A program made the position numbers and the translations under genes. From contig NZ_CABVLY010000009.1 in NCBI RefSeq assembly GCF_902498995.1, forward strand, positions 186,001 to 250,000: a stretch of DNA of 64,000 nucleotides, given 5' to 3'. Shown here piece after piece: positions 28,205-46,015 of this stretch; the stretch's first letter is position 1; each line of letters opens with the position of its first letter. The notes beneath the pieces are model-generated. The model was not told the origin of the DNA. It saw nothing but the letters and a program-made list of their open reading frames with translations, and made no database searches. Origin of the DNA: Burkholderia anthina. GTDB lineage: Bacteria > Pseudomonadota > Gammaproteobacteria > Burkholderiales > Burkholderiaceae.

Positions 28205-30046
28205 ATGCGCACCAAATTAACCGTCAAGAATCCGAAGCCGGCGTCGCCGACCCGCGCCCCCGTCCGCTCCGGCAGCCTCGTCGCCCGCAAGGCCGTGCGC
28301 CCCGCCGCACCGTCCGCGGCCGACAAGCCGGCGCGCCCGAAGAAGGCGTCCGCGCCGGCAGCCGCCGGCGAACGTGCATTCAAGCCGCGTGCCACGGAAC
28401 GTCCGGATGCGGAACGTGCTCCGGCGAAGCGGGCCCCGCGTGACGGCGGTGCGGAACGCGGCTATCGCAGCGATGCGAAGCCGGGCGGCCGCGGCGAGCG
28501 CGGCGATGCCCGTCCGTATCGCAGCGCCGAAGGCGGTGCACGCGCACCCTATCGAGACAAGGCAGCCGGTGAAGGCGCGAAGCGCAGCTTCGGCGAACGC
28601 GGCGCATCGTCCGATCGCCCCGCACGTCGCAGCGACGACGATGCGCGGCCGCGCCGCTCAGGTGCCGAAGGCGGCGCACGCGCGCCCTACCGCGACAAGG
28701 CAACCGGCTACGGCGAGAAGCGCAGCTTCGGCGAGCGCGGCGCGTCGTCCGATCGCCCCGCACGTCGCAGCGACGATGCGCGGCCGCGCCGCTCGGATGC
28801 CGAAGGCGGCGCACGCGCGCCCTATCGCGACAAGGCAACCGGCTACGGCGAAAAACGCAGCTTCGGCGAGCGCGGCGCGTCGTCCGATCGTCCGGCCCGC
28901 CGCAGCGACGACGATGCGCGGCCGCGCCGCGCCGGTGCCGAAGGCAGCACACGCGCACCCTATCGCGACAAGGCAGCCGGTGAAGGCACGAAGCGCAGCT
29001 TCGGCGAACGCCGCACGTCGTCCGATCGTCCGGCCCGCCGCAGCGATGACGATGCGCGACCGCGCCGCGCCGGCGCCGAAGGCGCCGCACGCGCGCCCTA
29101 TCGCGACAAGGCGGCCGGTGAAGGCGCGAAGCGCAGCTTCGGCGAGCGCCGCACGTCGTCCGACCGTCCGGCCCGTCCCGCACGCGACGGCGAACGCAGC
29201 AGCACCGCGCGCCGCTCGAGCGGCGCGCCGCTGAAAACCGCGCAACCCGTCAAGCGCCGCGAGGCCGACATCGATCACGGCGACGAAACGGGCCTGATGC
29301 GCCTGTCGAAGCGCATGTCCGAGCTCGGCCTGTGCTCGCGCCGCGAAGCCGACGAATGGATCGAGAAAGGCTGGGTGCTCGTCGACGGTGAACGCATCGA
29401 CACGCTCGGCACCAAGGTCCGCCCCGACCAGAAGATCGAGATCGACGAGCGCGCCAGCGCCGCGCAGGCCGCGCAAGTGACGATCCTGCTGCACAAGCCG
29501 GTCGGCTACGTGTCCGGTCAGGCGGAAGACGGCTATGAGCCCGCATCCGTGCTGATCACGCGCGCGAACCAGTGGAGCGGCGACCGTTCGCAGGTTCGAT
29601 TCTCGCCGCAGCACCTGCACGCGCTCGCGCCGGCCGGTCGCCTCGACATCGATTCGACCGGCATGCTCGTGCTGACGCAGAACGGCCGGATCGCGAAGCA
29701 ACTGATCGGCGAGCAGTCGGACATCGACAAGGAATATCTGGTGCGCGTGCGCTTCGGCGAGCGGCTCATCGACATCGATCAGCATTTCCCGGCTGAATCG
29801 CTCGCGAAGCTGCGCCACGGTCTCGAACTCGACGGCGTCGCGCTGAAGCCGGCGATGGTGAGCTGGCAGAACGGCGAGCAGTTGCGTTTCGTGCTGCGCG
29901 AAGGCAAGAAGCGTCAGATCCGCCGCATGTGCGAGCTGGTCGGCCTCGAAGTGATCGGCCTGAAGCGCGTGCGCATGGGCCGCGTGATGCTGGGCGCGCT
30001 GCCGCAAGGGCAATGGCGCTATCTGTCGGCCGACGAGTCGTTCTGA
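28205..30046 (+). CDS. rluF: RluF-type 23S rRNA pseudouridine synthase with repeat extension
   Basis: A 613-residue protein. The C-terminal 270 residues are a normal RsuA/RluB/RluF-family synthase: an S4 domain (MRLSKRMSELGLCSRREADEW), ILLHKPVGYVS, the catalytic-Asp motif APAGRLDIDSTGMLVLT, and REGKKRQIRRMCELVGLEV, closest to RluF. The first 340 residues are low complexity and highly basic, containing four full and one partial copy of a 46-residue repeat (see 28529-29179). E. coli RluF is under 300 residues with a basic C-terminal tail instead. The extension is probably disordered and RNA-binding. The start is 16 bp after glnD. rluF is favoured over rluB by the C-terminal motif but not certain. 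Confidence 0.85.
   Translation: MRTKLTVKNPKPASPTRAPVRSGSLVARKAVRPAAPSAADKPARPKKASAPAAAGERAFKPRATERPDAERAPAKRAPRDGGAERGYRSDAKPGGRGERGDARPYRSAEGGARAPYRDKAAGEGAKRSFGERGASSDRPARRSDDDARPRRSGAEGGARAPYRDKATGYGEKRSFGERGASSDRPARRSDDARPRRSDAEGGARAPYRDKATGYGEKRSFGERGASSDRPARRSDDDARPRRAGAEGSTRAPYRDKAAGEGTKRSFGERRTSSDRPARRSDDDARPRRAGAEGAARAPYRDKAAGEGAKRSFGERRTSSDRPARPARDGERSSTARRSSGAPLKTAQPVKRREADIDHGDETGLMRLSKRMSELGLCSRREADEWIEKGWVLVDGERIDTLGTKVRPDQKIEIDERASAAQAAQVTILLHKPVGYVSGQAEDGYEPASVLITRANQWSGDRSQVRFSPQHLHALAPAGRLDIDSTGMLVLTQNGRIAKQLIGEQSDIDKEYLVRVRFGERLIDIDQHFPAESLAKLRHGLELDGVALKPAMVSWQNGEQLRFVLREGKKRQIRRMCELVGLEVIGLKRVRMGRVMLGALPQGQWRYLSADESF
28529..29179 (+). repeat. Tandem 138/135-bp repeats inside rluF
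   Basis: Units at 28529-28666 (46 codons), 28667-28801 (45), 28802-28939 (46), 28940-29077 (46) and a partial one at 29078-29179. Each encodes E-G-(G/S/A)-x-RAPYRDKA(A/T)G, KRSFGER, SSDRPARRSDD(D)ARPRR. Units 2 and 3 are the most alike. The units keep the reading frame, which points to expansion by unequal recombination. Confidence 0.92.
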
Positions 30047-30084
30047 CGTTCTGACGGCGAGCACGCTACGCGTACCACGCAAAG

Positions 30085-30110
30085 AAAAAGCCCGCTTGCG
30101 CGGGCTTTTT
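30085..30110. terminator. Terminator of the map-glnD-rluF operon
   Basis: An 11-bp stem AAAAAGCCCGC / GCGGGCTTTTT with a TTGC loop, 38 bases past the rluF stop. The A/T flanks are symmetrical, so it may also terminate the convergent def transcript. Confidence 0.85.
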
Positions 30111-30162
30111 CTTTTCCGGTGCAGCGCCTGCACCTCATGCCGCGCAGGCGTCCGCGTGCCGG

Positions 30163-34240
<4,078 letters not shown>

Positions 34241-34325
34241 GCACGCTCCATCAGCAATTCTTTTTCGTCGGAACCGCGAACGGGCGCCCATGCGCCGCGC
34301 GAACGCGATCCGGTTTCGTCAAACG

Positions 34326-37838
<3,513 letters not shown>

Positions 37839-37977
37839 GGCGGTATCGGATGTGAAGAAGGTGTGAAACGGACGGGGCCGCGATGCGCGGGGCCGAACGG
37901 CCCGTGTGCGCGACGCGCCCCGGAATTCAAAAGCGGGGCCGCGCGCATCCAGCGTTGGGCCCCGCAAACGGCTTCCA

Positions 37978-38919
37978 TCATACCATCGCGCGTGCGCCGT
38001 CCCGCCCGTCGCCGGGTTTGCCCGGTGCCGGCGTGGCACGATGGACCCGGCTCGACAGCAGCGTCGCGAGCACGATGCACGCGCCGCCCGCCCACTCGCG
38101 CGCGGTCGGCAGTTCGTTCGCGAACACCCACGCCGACAGCGCGGTGATCACGATCTCGAACAGCATGATGATCGACGCGCGGTTCGCCGGCACGCGCGCG
38201 AGCCCGTATTGCACGAGCAGGTTGTTCACCGCGATCGTCACGCCGATCGCGACGATGATCAGCGCCGCGGTGCCGAACTGGCCGCCCGCCGGCGCGGCCG
38301 GCAAGCCCTCGAACAGCGACGCGATCGCGCCGAACACCGCCGCGCCGCCGAACAGCGTCGCCGTGCGCATTTCCGCGCGCATCTCCGGCAGCTCGCGGCT
38401 CGCCTTGATCACGAGCACGTTGCTCATCGCGAAACTCAGTCCGGCCGCGAGCCCCGCCCACTCGGCCGGGTTGGCCGGCAGCGGCACGCCGAGCTTCGGC
38501 GACCACAGCATCAGCATCGCGCCGCCGATCGACAGCGCCGCCAGCCCCGCGCCGGCCCAGGTCAGCCGCTCGCGCAACAGGAAATGCGCGTAGATCGCGG
38601 TCCACGCCGGGGTCAGGTAGAACAGCAGCATCACGCGCAGCACTTCGCCGTGGATCGTGCCCCACACGAAGCCGAGGTTCGTCACGCCGGCCGTGATCGC
38701 GATGCCCGGCAGCACCCAGTGCCAGCGCAGCGTCGAAATCGTGCCGTGGCGCACCACGACCACGAACAGGAACGCGACGGCGCTCGTCAGCGCGCTCGCG
38801 AGCGTGCCGGTGAGGCCGAGCGACGCGAGGATCCGCAGCGGATACCAGATCAGACCCCATACCGAGGCGCCGATCAGGATGGCCAGCGTCGGCAGGCTGC
38901 CGCGTACCGGGTTGTTCAT
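37978..38919 (-). CDS. EamA/DMT family transporter
   Basis: A 313-residue protein with ten predicted membrane helices in two EamA halves. It starts LAILIGASVWGLIWYPLRIL, and the second half contains FEIVITALSAWVFANELPT, a family-typical ending before a polar tail. It is unlike the DMT protein at 874 in length and sequence. The substrate is unknown. It is divergent from dapC, so an amino acid role is conceivable but unproven. Confidence 0.85.
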   Translation of the reverse strand: MNNPVRGSLPTLAILIGASVWGLIWYPLRILASLGLTGTLASALTSAVAFLFVVVVRHGTISTLRWHWVLPGIAITAGVTNLGFVWGTIHGEVLRVMLLFYLTPAWTAIYAHFLLRERLTWAGAGLAALSIGGAMLMLWSPKLGVPLPANPAEWAGLAAGLSFAMSNVLVIKASRELPEMRAEMRTATLFGGAAVFGAIASLFEGLPAAPAGGQFGTAALIIVAIGVTIAVNNLLVQYGLARVPANRASIIMLFEIVITALSAWVFANELPTAREWAGGACIVLATLLSSRVHRATPAPGKPGDGRDGARAMV

Positions 38920-38989
38920 TTGGTTCGATACCCTTTATTCGACCGGCCCGGCCGCCGTTCCGGCGGGCCGTGACCGCATTGCGTCACGC

Positions 38990-38995
38990 TATAAT
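38990..38995 (+). promoter_or_regulatory. Candidate -10 box of dapC
   Basis: A perfect TATAAT 83 bases before the dapC start. No good -35 lies at 16-18 bp, so activator dependence or a weak promoter is possible. Confidence 0.4.
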
Positions 38996-39078
38996 CGTCC
39001 GTTGCGAACCGCGCGCCCGGCGCCCGTTCGCAGCCGCGCGGCCCCTGAGCCGCCCCCTTTCGCCCCAACCAGGCCGCG

Positions 39079-40326
39079 ATGGCCGCTTCGCCCGTGAACC
39101 CTCGACTCGACTCGCTCCAGCCCTATCCCTTCGAAAAGCTGCGCGCCCTGTTCAAGGACGTGACGCCCGGTGCCGGTACGCCGTCCGCCAGCCTGAAACC
39201 GATCAGCTTCGGCATCGGCGAGCCCAAGCACCCGACCCCGGCGCTGATCCGCGACGCCGTGGTCGCGGCCCTCGACGGCCTCGCGTCGTACCCGGCCACC
39301 GCCGGCTCGGACGCGCTGCGCACGTCGATCGCGCACTGGCTCGAACACCGCTACGGGCTGCCGGCGATCGATCCGGCGACGCAGGTGCTGCCGGTGTCCG
39401 GGTCGCGCGAGGCGCTGTTCTCGCTCGCGCAGACGGTCATCGACGCACGCCCGACCGAGGACGGCAAGAAGGCGATCGTACTCTGTCCGAATCCTTTCTA
39501 TCAAATTTACGAAGGCGCGGCGCTGCTGGCCGGTGCCGAACCCTATTTCGCGAACAGCGACCCGGCTCGCAACTTCGCGTGCGACTACGCGGCCGTCCCC
39601 GACGAAGTCTGGGCGCGCACGCAACTGCTGTACGTGTGCTCGCCGGGCAACCCGACGGGCGCCGTGCTCACGCTCGACGACTGGCGCGAGCTGTTCGCGC
39701 TGTCCGACCGTCACGGCTTCGTGATCGCATCCGACGAGTGCTACTCGGAAATCTATTTCGACGAAGCGGCGCCGCCGCTCGGCGGCCTCGAGGCCGCGCA
39801 CCGCCTCGGCCGCGGCTTCGAACGCCTCGTGATGCTGTCGAGCCTGTCGAAGCGCTCGAACGTGCCGGGCATGCGCTCGGGCTTCGTCGCCGGCGACGCC
39901 GCGCTGCTGAAGAAATTCCTGCTGTACCGCACGTACCACGGCGCCGCGCTGTCGCCGGTCTGGCAGCATGCGAGCATCGCCGCGTGGAACGACGAGGCGC
40001 ACGTGCGCGAGAACCGCGCACTGTACGTGCAGAAGTTCAATACCGTCACGCCGATGCTGGCCGACGTGATCGACGTGAAACTGCCCGACGCCGCGTTCTA
40101 CCTGTGGGCCAACGTCGCGCGCACCGGCCTGTCGGACACCGAGTTCGCCCGCCGCCTGTACGCCGACTATAATGTGACGGTTCTGCCCGGCTCGTACCTG
40201 GCGCGCGATGCGCACGGCACGAATCCGGGCCGCGATTTCATCCGGATCGCGCTCGTCGCGGGCACCCCCGAATGCGTCGAGGGCGCGCAACGCATCGTCG
40301 ATTTCTGCCGGGCTCTCGCGCAGTAA
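39079..40326 (+). CDS. dapC: Succinyldiaminopimelate transaminase
   Basis: A 415-residue class I/II PLP aminotransferase of the DapC type, making N-succinyl-LL-2,6-diaminopimelate for lysine and peptidoglycan. Marks are ISFGIGEPKHPTPALI, CSPGNPTGAVL, ASDECYSEIYFD and the PLP-lysine segment SSLSKRSNVPGMRSGF. The assignment to the succinylase pathway rests on dapD and dapE directly downstream. Local codons around 39500 (TTTCTATCAAATTTAC) are unusually AT-rich for this genome. Confidence 0.95.
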   Translation: MAASPVNPRLDSLQPYPFEKLRALFKDVTPGAGTPSASLKPISFGIGEPKHPTPALIRDAVVAALDGLASYPATAGSDALRTSIAHWLEHRYGLPAIDPATQVLPVSGSREALFSLAQTVIDARPTEDGKKAIVLCPNPFYQIYEGAALLAGAEPYFANSDPARNFACDYAAVPDEVWARTQLLYVCSPGNPTGAVLTLDDWRELFALSDRHGFVIASDECYSEIYFDEAAPPLGGLEAAHRLGRGFERLVMLSSLSKRSNVPGMRSGFVAGDAALLKKFLLYRTYHGAALSPVWQHASIAAWNDEAHVRENRALYVQKFNTVTPMLADVIDVKLPDAAFYLWANVARTGLSDTEFARRLYADYNVTVLPGSYLARDAHGTNPGRDFIRIALVAGTPECVEGAQRIVDFCRALAQ

Positions 40327-40371
40327 GACGTCCATACCGATCAATTCCATTCCTCTCCTGCGAAAACGAAC

Positions 40372-42795
<2,424 letters not shown>

Positions 42796-42806
42796 TGGAG
42801 CCTCGC

Positions 42807-43715
42807 ATGACGACACCTTTTGCAACCGTTCGCGACCTGCTGCGCTATGCAGTCACGCGCTTCTCGAAGGCGAAGCTCTCGTTCGGCCATGGCTCGGACA
42901 ACGCGTACGACGAAGCCGCCTACCTCGTGCTGCATACGCTCGACCTGCCGCTCGACACGCTCGAACCGTTCCTCGATGCGCGCCTGCTGCCCGACGAGAT
43001 CGCCGCGGTGCTCGCGGTGATCGAGCGGCGCGCGACGGAACGCGTGCCGGCCGCGTATCTCACGCATGAAGCGTGGATGCACGGCCATCGCTTCTACGTC
43101 GACGAGCGCGTGATCGTGCCGCGCTCGTTCATCGGCGAACTGCTCGACGACGGGCTGCAGCCGTACGTCGCCGACCCCGAGCAGGTCGGCGCGGTGCTCG
43201 AGCTGTGCACCGGCTCGGGCTGCCTCGCGATCCTCGCGGCCAGCGCGTTCCCGAACGCCGAGATCGACGCGGTCGACCTGTCCGACAAGGCCCTCGAAGT
43301 CGCCGAAATCAACGTGCGCGACTATGGCCTCGACGACCGCATCGCGCTGCATCGCGGCGACCTGTACGCGCCGCTGCCCGCGTTTCGCGCCGAACCCGAT
43401 ACGCGCTACGACGTGATCCTGACGAATCCGCCGTACGTGAACGCAACGTCGATGGCGGCACTGCCGCCCGAGTACCGGCACGAGCCGGAGATGGCGCTCG
43501 CCGGCGGCGACGACGGAATGGACATCGTGCGCCGGATCATCGCCGAAGCGCACAAGTGGCTGCACGACGACGGCGTGCTCGTCGTCGAGATCGGCAACGA
43601 GCGCGAGAATGTCGAAGCCGCGTTCGGCGGCCTCGATCTCACGTGGCTGCCCACCAGCGCCGGCGACGACAGCGTATTCCTGATCCAGGCGTCGGACCTG
43701 CCGCGCAAGGCCTGA
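42807..43715 (+). CDS. prmB: 50S ribosomal protein L3 glutamine methyltransferase
   Basis: A 302-residue class I SAM-dependent N5-glutamine methyltransferase. The SAM pocket VLELCTGSGCLAILAA and the catalytic ILTNPPYVNA (NPPY) are clear. PrmB methylates L3; PrmC, its relative, modifies release factors. The N-terminal region (RDLLRYAVTRFSKAKLSFGHG) is of the PrmB type. The ATG at 42807 has GGAG six bases upstream; an in-frame ATG at 42795 overlapping the dapE stop is the alternative. Confidence 0.94.
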   Translation: MTTPFATVRDLLRYAVTRFSKAKLSFGHGSDNAYDEAAYLVLHTLDLPLDTLEPFLDARLLPDEIAAVLAVIERRATERVPAAYLTHEAWMHGHRFYVDERVIVPRSFIGELLDDGLQPYVADPEQVGAVLELCTGSGCLAILAASAFPNAEIDAVDLSDKALEVAEINVRDYGLDDRIALHRGDLYAPLPAFRAEPDTRYDVILTNPPYVNATSMAALPPEYRHEPEMALAGGDDGMDIVRRIIAEAHKWLHDDGVLVVEIGNERENVEAAFGGLDLTWLPTSAGDDSVFLIQASDLPRKA

Positions 43716-43727
43716 CGGCCCCCCGGG

Positions 43728-43772
43728 ACCGAACCGTGCGGTACGGCATACCGCTGCATCGCACGGTTCGGT
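43728..43772. repeat. 13-bp perfect inverted repeat before cls
   Basis: ACCGAACCGTGCG (43728-43740) and its exact reverse complement (43760-43772) with a 19-base spacer. Inside, GCGGTA / TACCGC (43738-43743 / 43749-43754) gives a competing small hairpin. No T-run follows. The right arm touches a TAAGAT box at 43772-43777, the likely cls -10. Confidence 0.75.
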
Positions 43773-43828
43773 AAGATGCGCGTAAGCGGCCGCCGCGCCG
43801 CACGACTTCAGGAGTCCGTCACGCGCTT

Positions 43829-45268
43829 ATGACCCTCGACTGGCTACACCTCGGCACCCTGATCCTGGCCATCCATGCGCTGGGGATCATCGCGGCATGT
43901 CACGCGATCATGAACACCCGCACGTCGCAAGGCGCGATCGCGTGGGCCGTGTCGCTCGCGGCGATGCCGTACCTGACACTCATCCCCTACCTGTTCCTCG
44001 GCCGCAGCAAGTTCTCCGGCTACGTCGACGCACGACGCCACGAGATGGAAGCGTTGCGCACGCACACACCGCGCACGCCGTGGCTCGAGGCCGACGCGGC
44101 CGACGAGCCGGCCGCCGATGCGATCGGCCGGGCCGCCGTGCTCGCGCTCACGCGGCTCGGCGGCATGCCGTTCGTCGGCGGCAATACGGTGCGCACACTC
44201 GTCAACGGCGATGCCACGTTCTCCGCGATCCTGTCGGCGATCGACGAGGCGCGCGACTACGTCGTGGTCCAGTTCTTCATCGTGCGCGACGACGCGCTCG
44301 GCCAGATGCTGCGCGACGCGCTGCTCGCCCGCGCCGCGGCCGGCGTGCGCTGCTACCTGCTGTACGACAGCATCGGCAGCTTCGACCTGCCGCACAGCTA
44401 CGTCGACACACTGCGCCGCGGCGGCGTCGAGGTCCACCCGTTCGCCACCCACCGCAAGTTCGTCAACCGCTTCCAGCTCAACTTCCGCAACCATCGCAAG
44501 ATCGTCGTCGTCGACGGCAACCGCGCGTTCGTCGGCGGGCACAACGTCGGCGTCGAATATCTCGGCGCGAACCGGCGCCTGTCGCCATGGCGCGACACTC
44601 ACATCGAGATACGCGGCCCGGTCGTCGCCAGCATTCAGTACGTGTTCGCCGAAGACTGGCACTGGGCGACACAGACGCTGCCGCCGCTCGCCGCACCGCC
44701 GGCGGCACTGCCCGACGACGCGATGCACTGCCTCGCGGTGCCGATGGGGCCCGCCGACAAGCAGGAAACCGGATCGCTGTTCTTCGTCGAGGCGATCAAC
44801 GCGGCACGCGAACGGGTCTGGATCACGACGCCGTACCTCGTGCCCGACGAAGCGGTGATCGCCGCGCTGAAGCTCGCGGTGATGCGCGGCGTCGACGTAC
44901 GCATCCTGATCCCGAGCCGGCGCGACCACTACGTCGTGTTCGAGGCGTCGAAGCTCTACGCGCGCGATCTCGTCGATGCCGGCGTGAAGGTGTTCCGCTA
45001 CCGGCCGGGCTTCCTGCACCAGAAAGTGGTGCTGATCGATCGCGTGGCGGCCGCAATCGGCAGCGCGAACCTCGACAATCGCTCGTTCCGGCTCAATTTC
45101 GAGATCATGGTGCTGACCGTGGATCGCACCTTCGCCGGCGAGGTCGAGGCAATGCTCGATACCGACTTCGCGCAGGCCTACGAGGTCGATGCGAGCGAGT
45201 ATCGGACATCGCCGGCGTGGCGGCGCATCGCGATGCACGTCGCGCGCCTGTTCGCGCCGATCCTGTAG
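43829..45268 (+). CDS. cls: Cardiolipin synthase (PLD family)
   Basis: A 479-residue membrane enzyme that joins two phosphatidylglycerols, or PG and PE, into cardiolipin. Two N-terminal hydrophobic helices (LHLGTLILAIHALGIIAACH, AIAWAVSLAAMPYLTLIPYL) are followed by two HKD catalytic motifs, NHRKIVVVDGNRAFVGGHN and LHQKVVLIDRVAAAIGSANL. The first has HxK with Arg between, as in the family. The gene follows a large inverted repeat and stands as a single transcription unit. Which Cls subtype it represents is uncertain. Confidence 0.95.
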   Translation: MTLDWLHLGTLILAIHALGIIAACHAIMNTRTSQGAIAWAVSLAAMPYLTLIPYLFLGRSKFSGYVDARRHEMEALRTHTPRTPWLEADAADEPAADAIGRAAVLALTRLGGMPFVGGNTVRTLVNGDATFSAILSAIDEARDYVVVQFFIVRDDALGQMLRDALLARAAAGVRCYLLYDSIGSFDLPHSYVDTLRRGGVEVHPFATHRKFVNRFQLNFRNHRKIVVVDGNRAFVGGHNVGVEYLGANRRLSPWRDTHIEIRGPVVASIQYVFAEDWHWATQTLPPLAAPPAALPDDAMHCLAVPMGPADKQETGSLFFVEAINAARERVWITTPYLVPDEAVIAALKLAVMRGVDVRILIPSRRDHYVVFEASKLYARDLVDAGVKVFRYRPGFLHQKVVLIDRVAAAIGSANLDNRSFRLNFEIMVLTVDRTFAGEVEAMLDTDFAQAYEVDASEYRTSPAWRRIAMHVARLFAPIL

Positions 45269-45399
45269 CGAGTAGCGAGTGCACGAACGCCGCCGCCGGC
45301 GACAAGCACGACGGTACGGCGACGCGCTCCCGGCGTTCCCTGCCCTGCTCGCCCCGCGGCAACGCGCAGCCCGGCCGGCCCGCCCGCCGCCTCATGCGG

Positions 45400-45879
45400 T
45401 TACAGCAGCTTGTCGATATCCGCGGCGATTTCTTCGGGCTTCGTCGACGGCGCGTAGCGTTTGACGATGCGCCCGTCGCGGTCGACCAGGAATTTCGTGA
45501 AATTCCACTTGATCGCCTTCAGGCCCAGGATGCCCGGCGCTTCGCCGGTCAGATAGCGGTACAGCGGATGCGCGTGATCGCCCTTCACGTCGATCTTCGC
45601 GAACATCGGAAACGTGACGCCGTAGTTGCGCTCGCAGAACGCGCCGATCTGCGTGGCGTCGCCCGGCTCCTGCTTGCCGAACTGGTTGCACGGAAAGCCG
45701 AGCACGAAGAAGCCGCGGGCTGCGTACTGGTCGTACAGCTTCTGCAGCCCCGCGTACTGCGGCGTGAAACCGCACTCGCTCGCGGTGTTGACGATCAGCA
45801 GCACCTTGCCGCGGTACGCATCGAGCGAGGCCGGCTGGCCGGCAAGCGTCTCTGCGCTGAACGAATACAGGGTGGACAT
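45400..45879 (-). CDS. Glutathione peroxidase family protein
   Basis: A 159-residue thiol peroxidase. The peroxidatic residue is Cys36 in [13 protein letters not shown] (not selenocysteine), with [12 protein letters not shown] and [19 protein letters not shown] completing the Gln, Trp and Asn active site. Bacterial Cys forms usually draw electrons from thioredoxin rather than glutathione. AGGAG precedes the ATG at 45879. It is monocistronic and divergent from the ABC-F gene. No regulator site was recognised. Confidence 0.94.
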   Translation of the reverse strand: MSTLYSFSAETLAGQPASLDAYRGKVLLIVNTASECGFTPQYAGLQKLYDQYAARGFFVLGFPCNQFGKQEPGDATQIGAFCERNYGVTFPMFAKIDVKGDHAHPLYRYLTGEAPGILGLKAIKWNFTKFLVDRDGRIVKRYAPSTKPEEIAADIDKLL

Positions 45880-46015
45880 CGGGCACTCCTTTTACGAAAC
45901 CGGATCGACGTGGAGTCTAGGCGAAATCGCGCCGTTGCGGCATCCGCCGAGTAGCCGATGCCCGGGGCGAGTCGCGCGCAGTCTAGAATAGCGGTTTTGG
46001 CCAGTCATTCACGCC

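Noticed and set aside
24727..28395. A 1222-codon open frame antisense to map and glnD
   Set aside because: Same GC-bias artefact; both sense genes match their families over full length.
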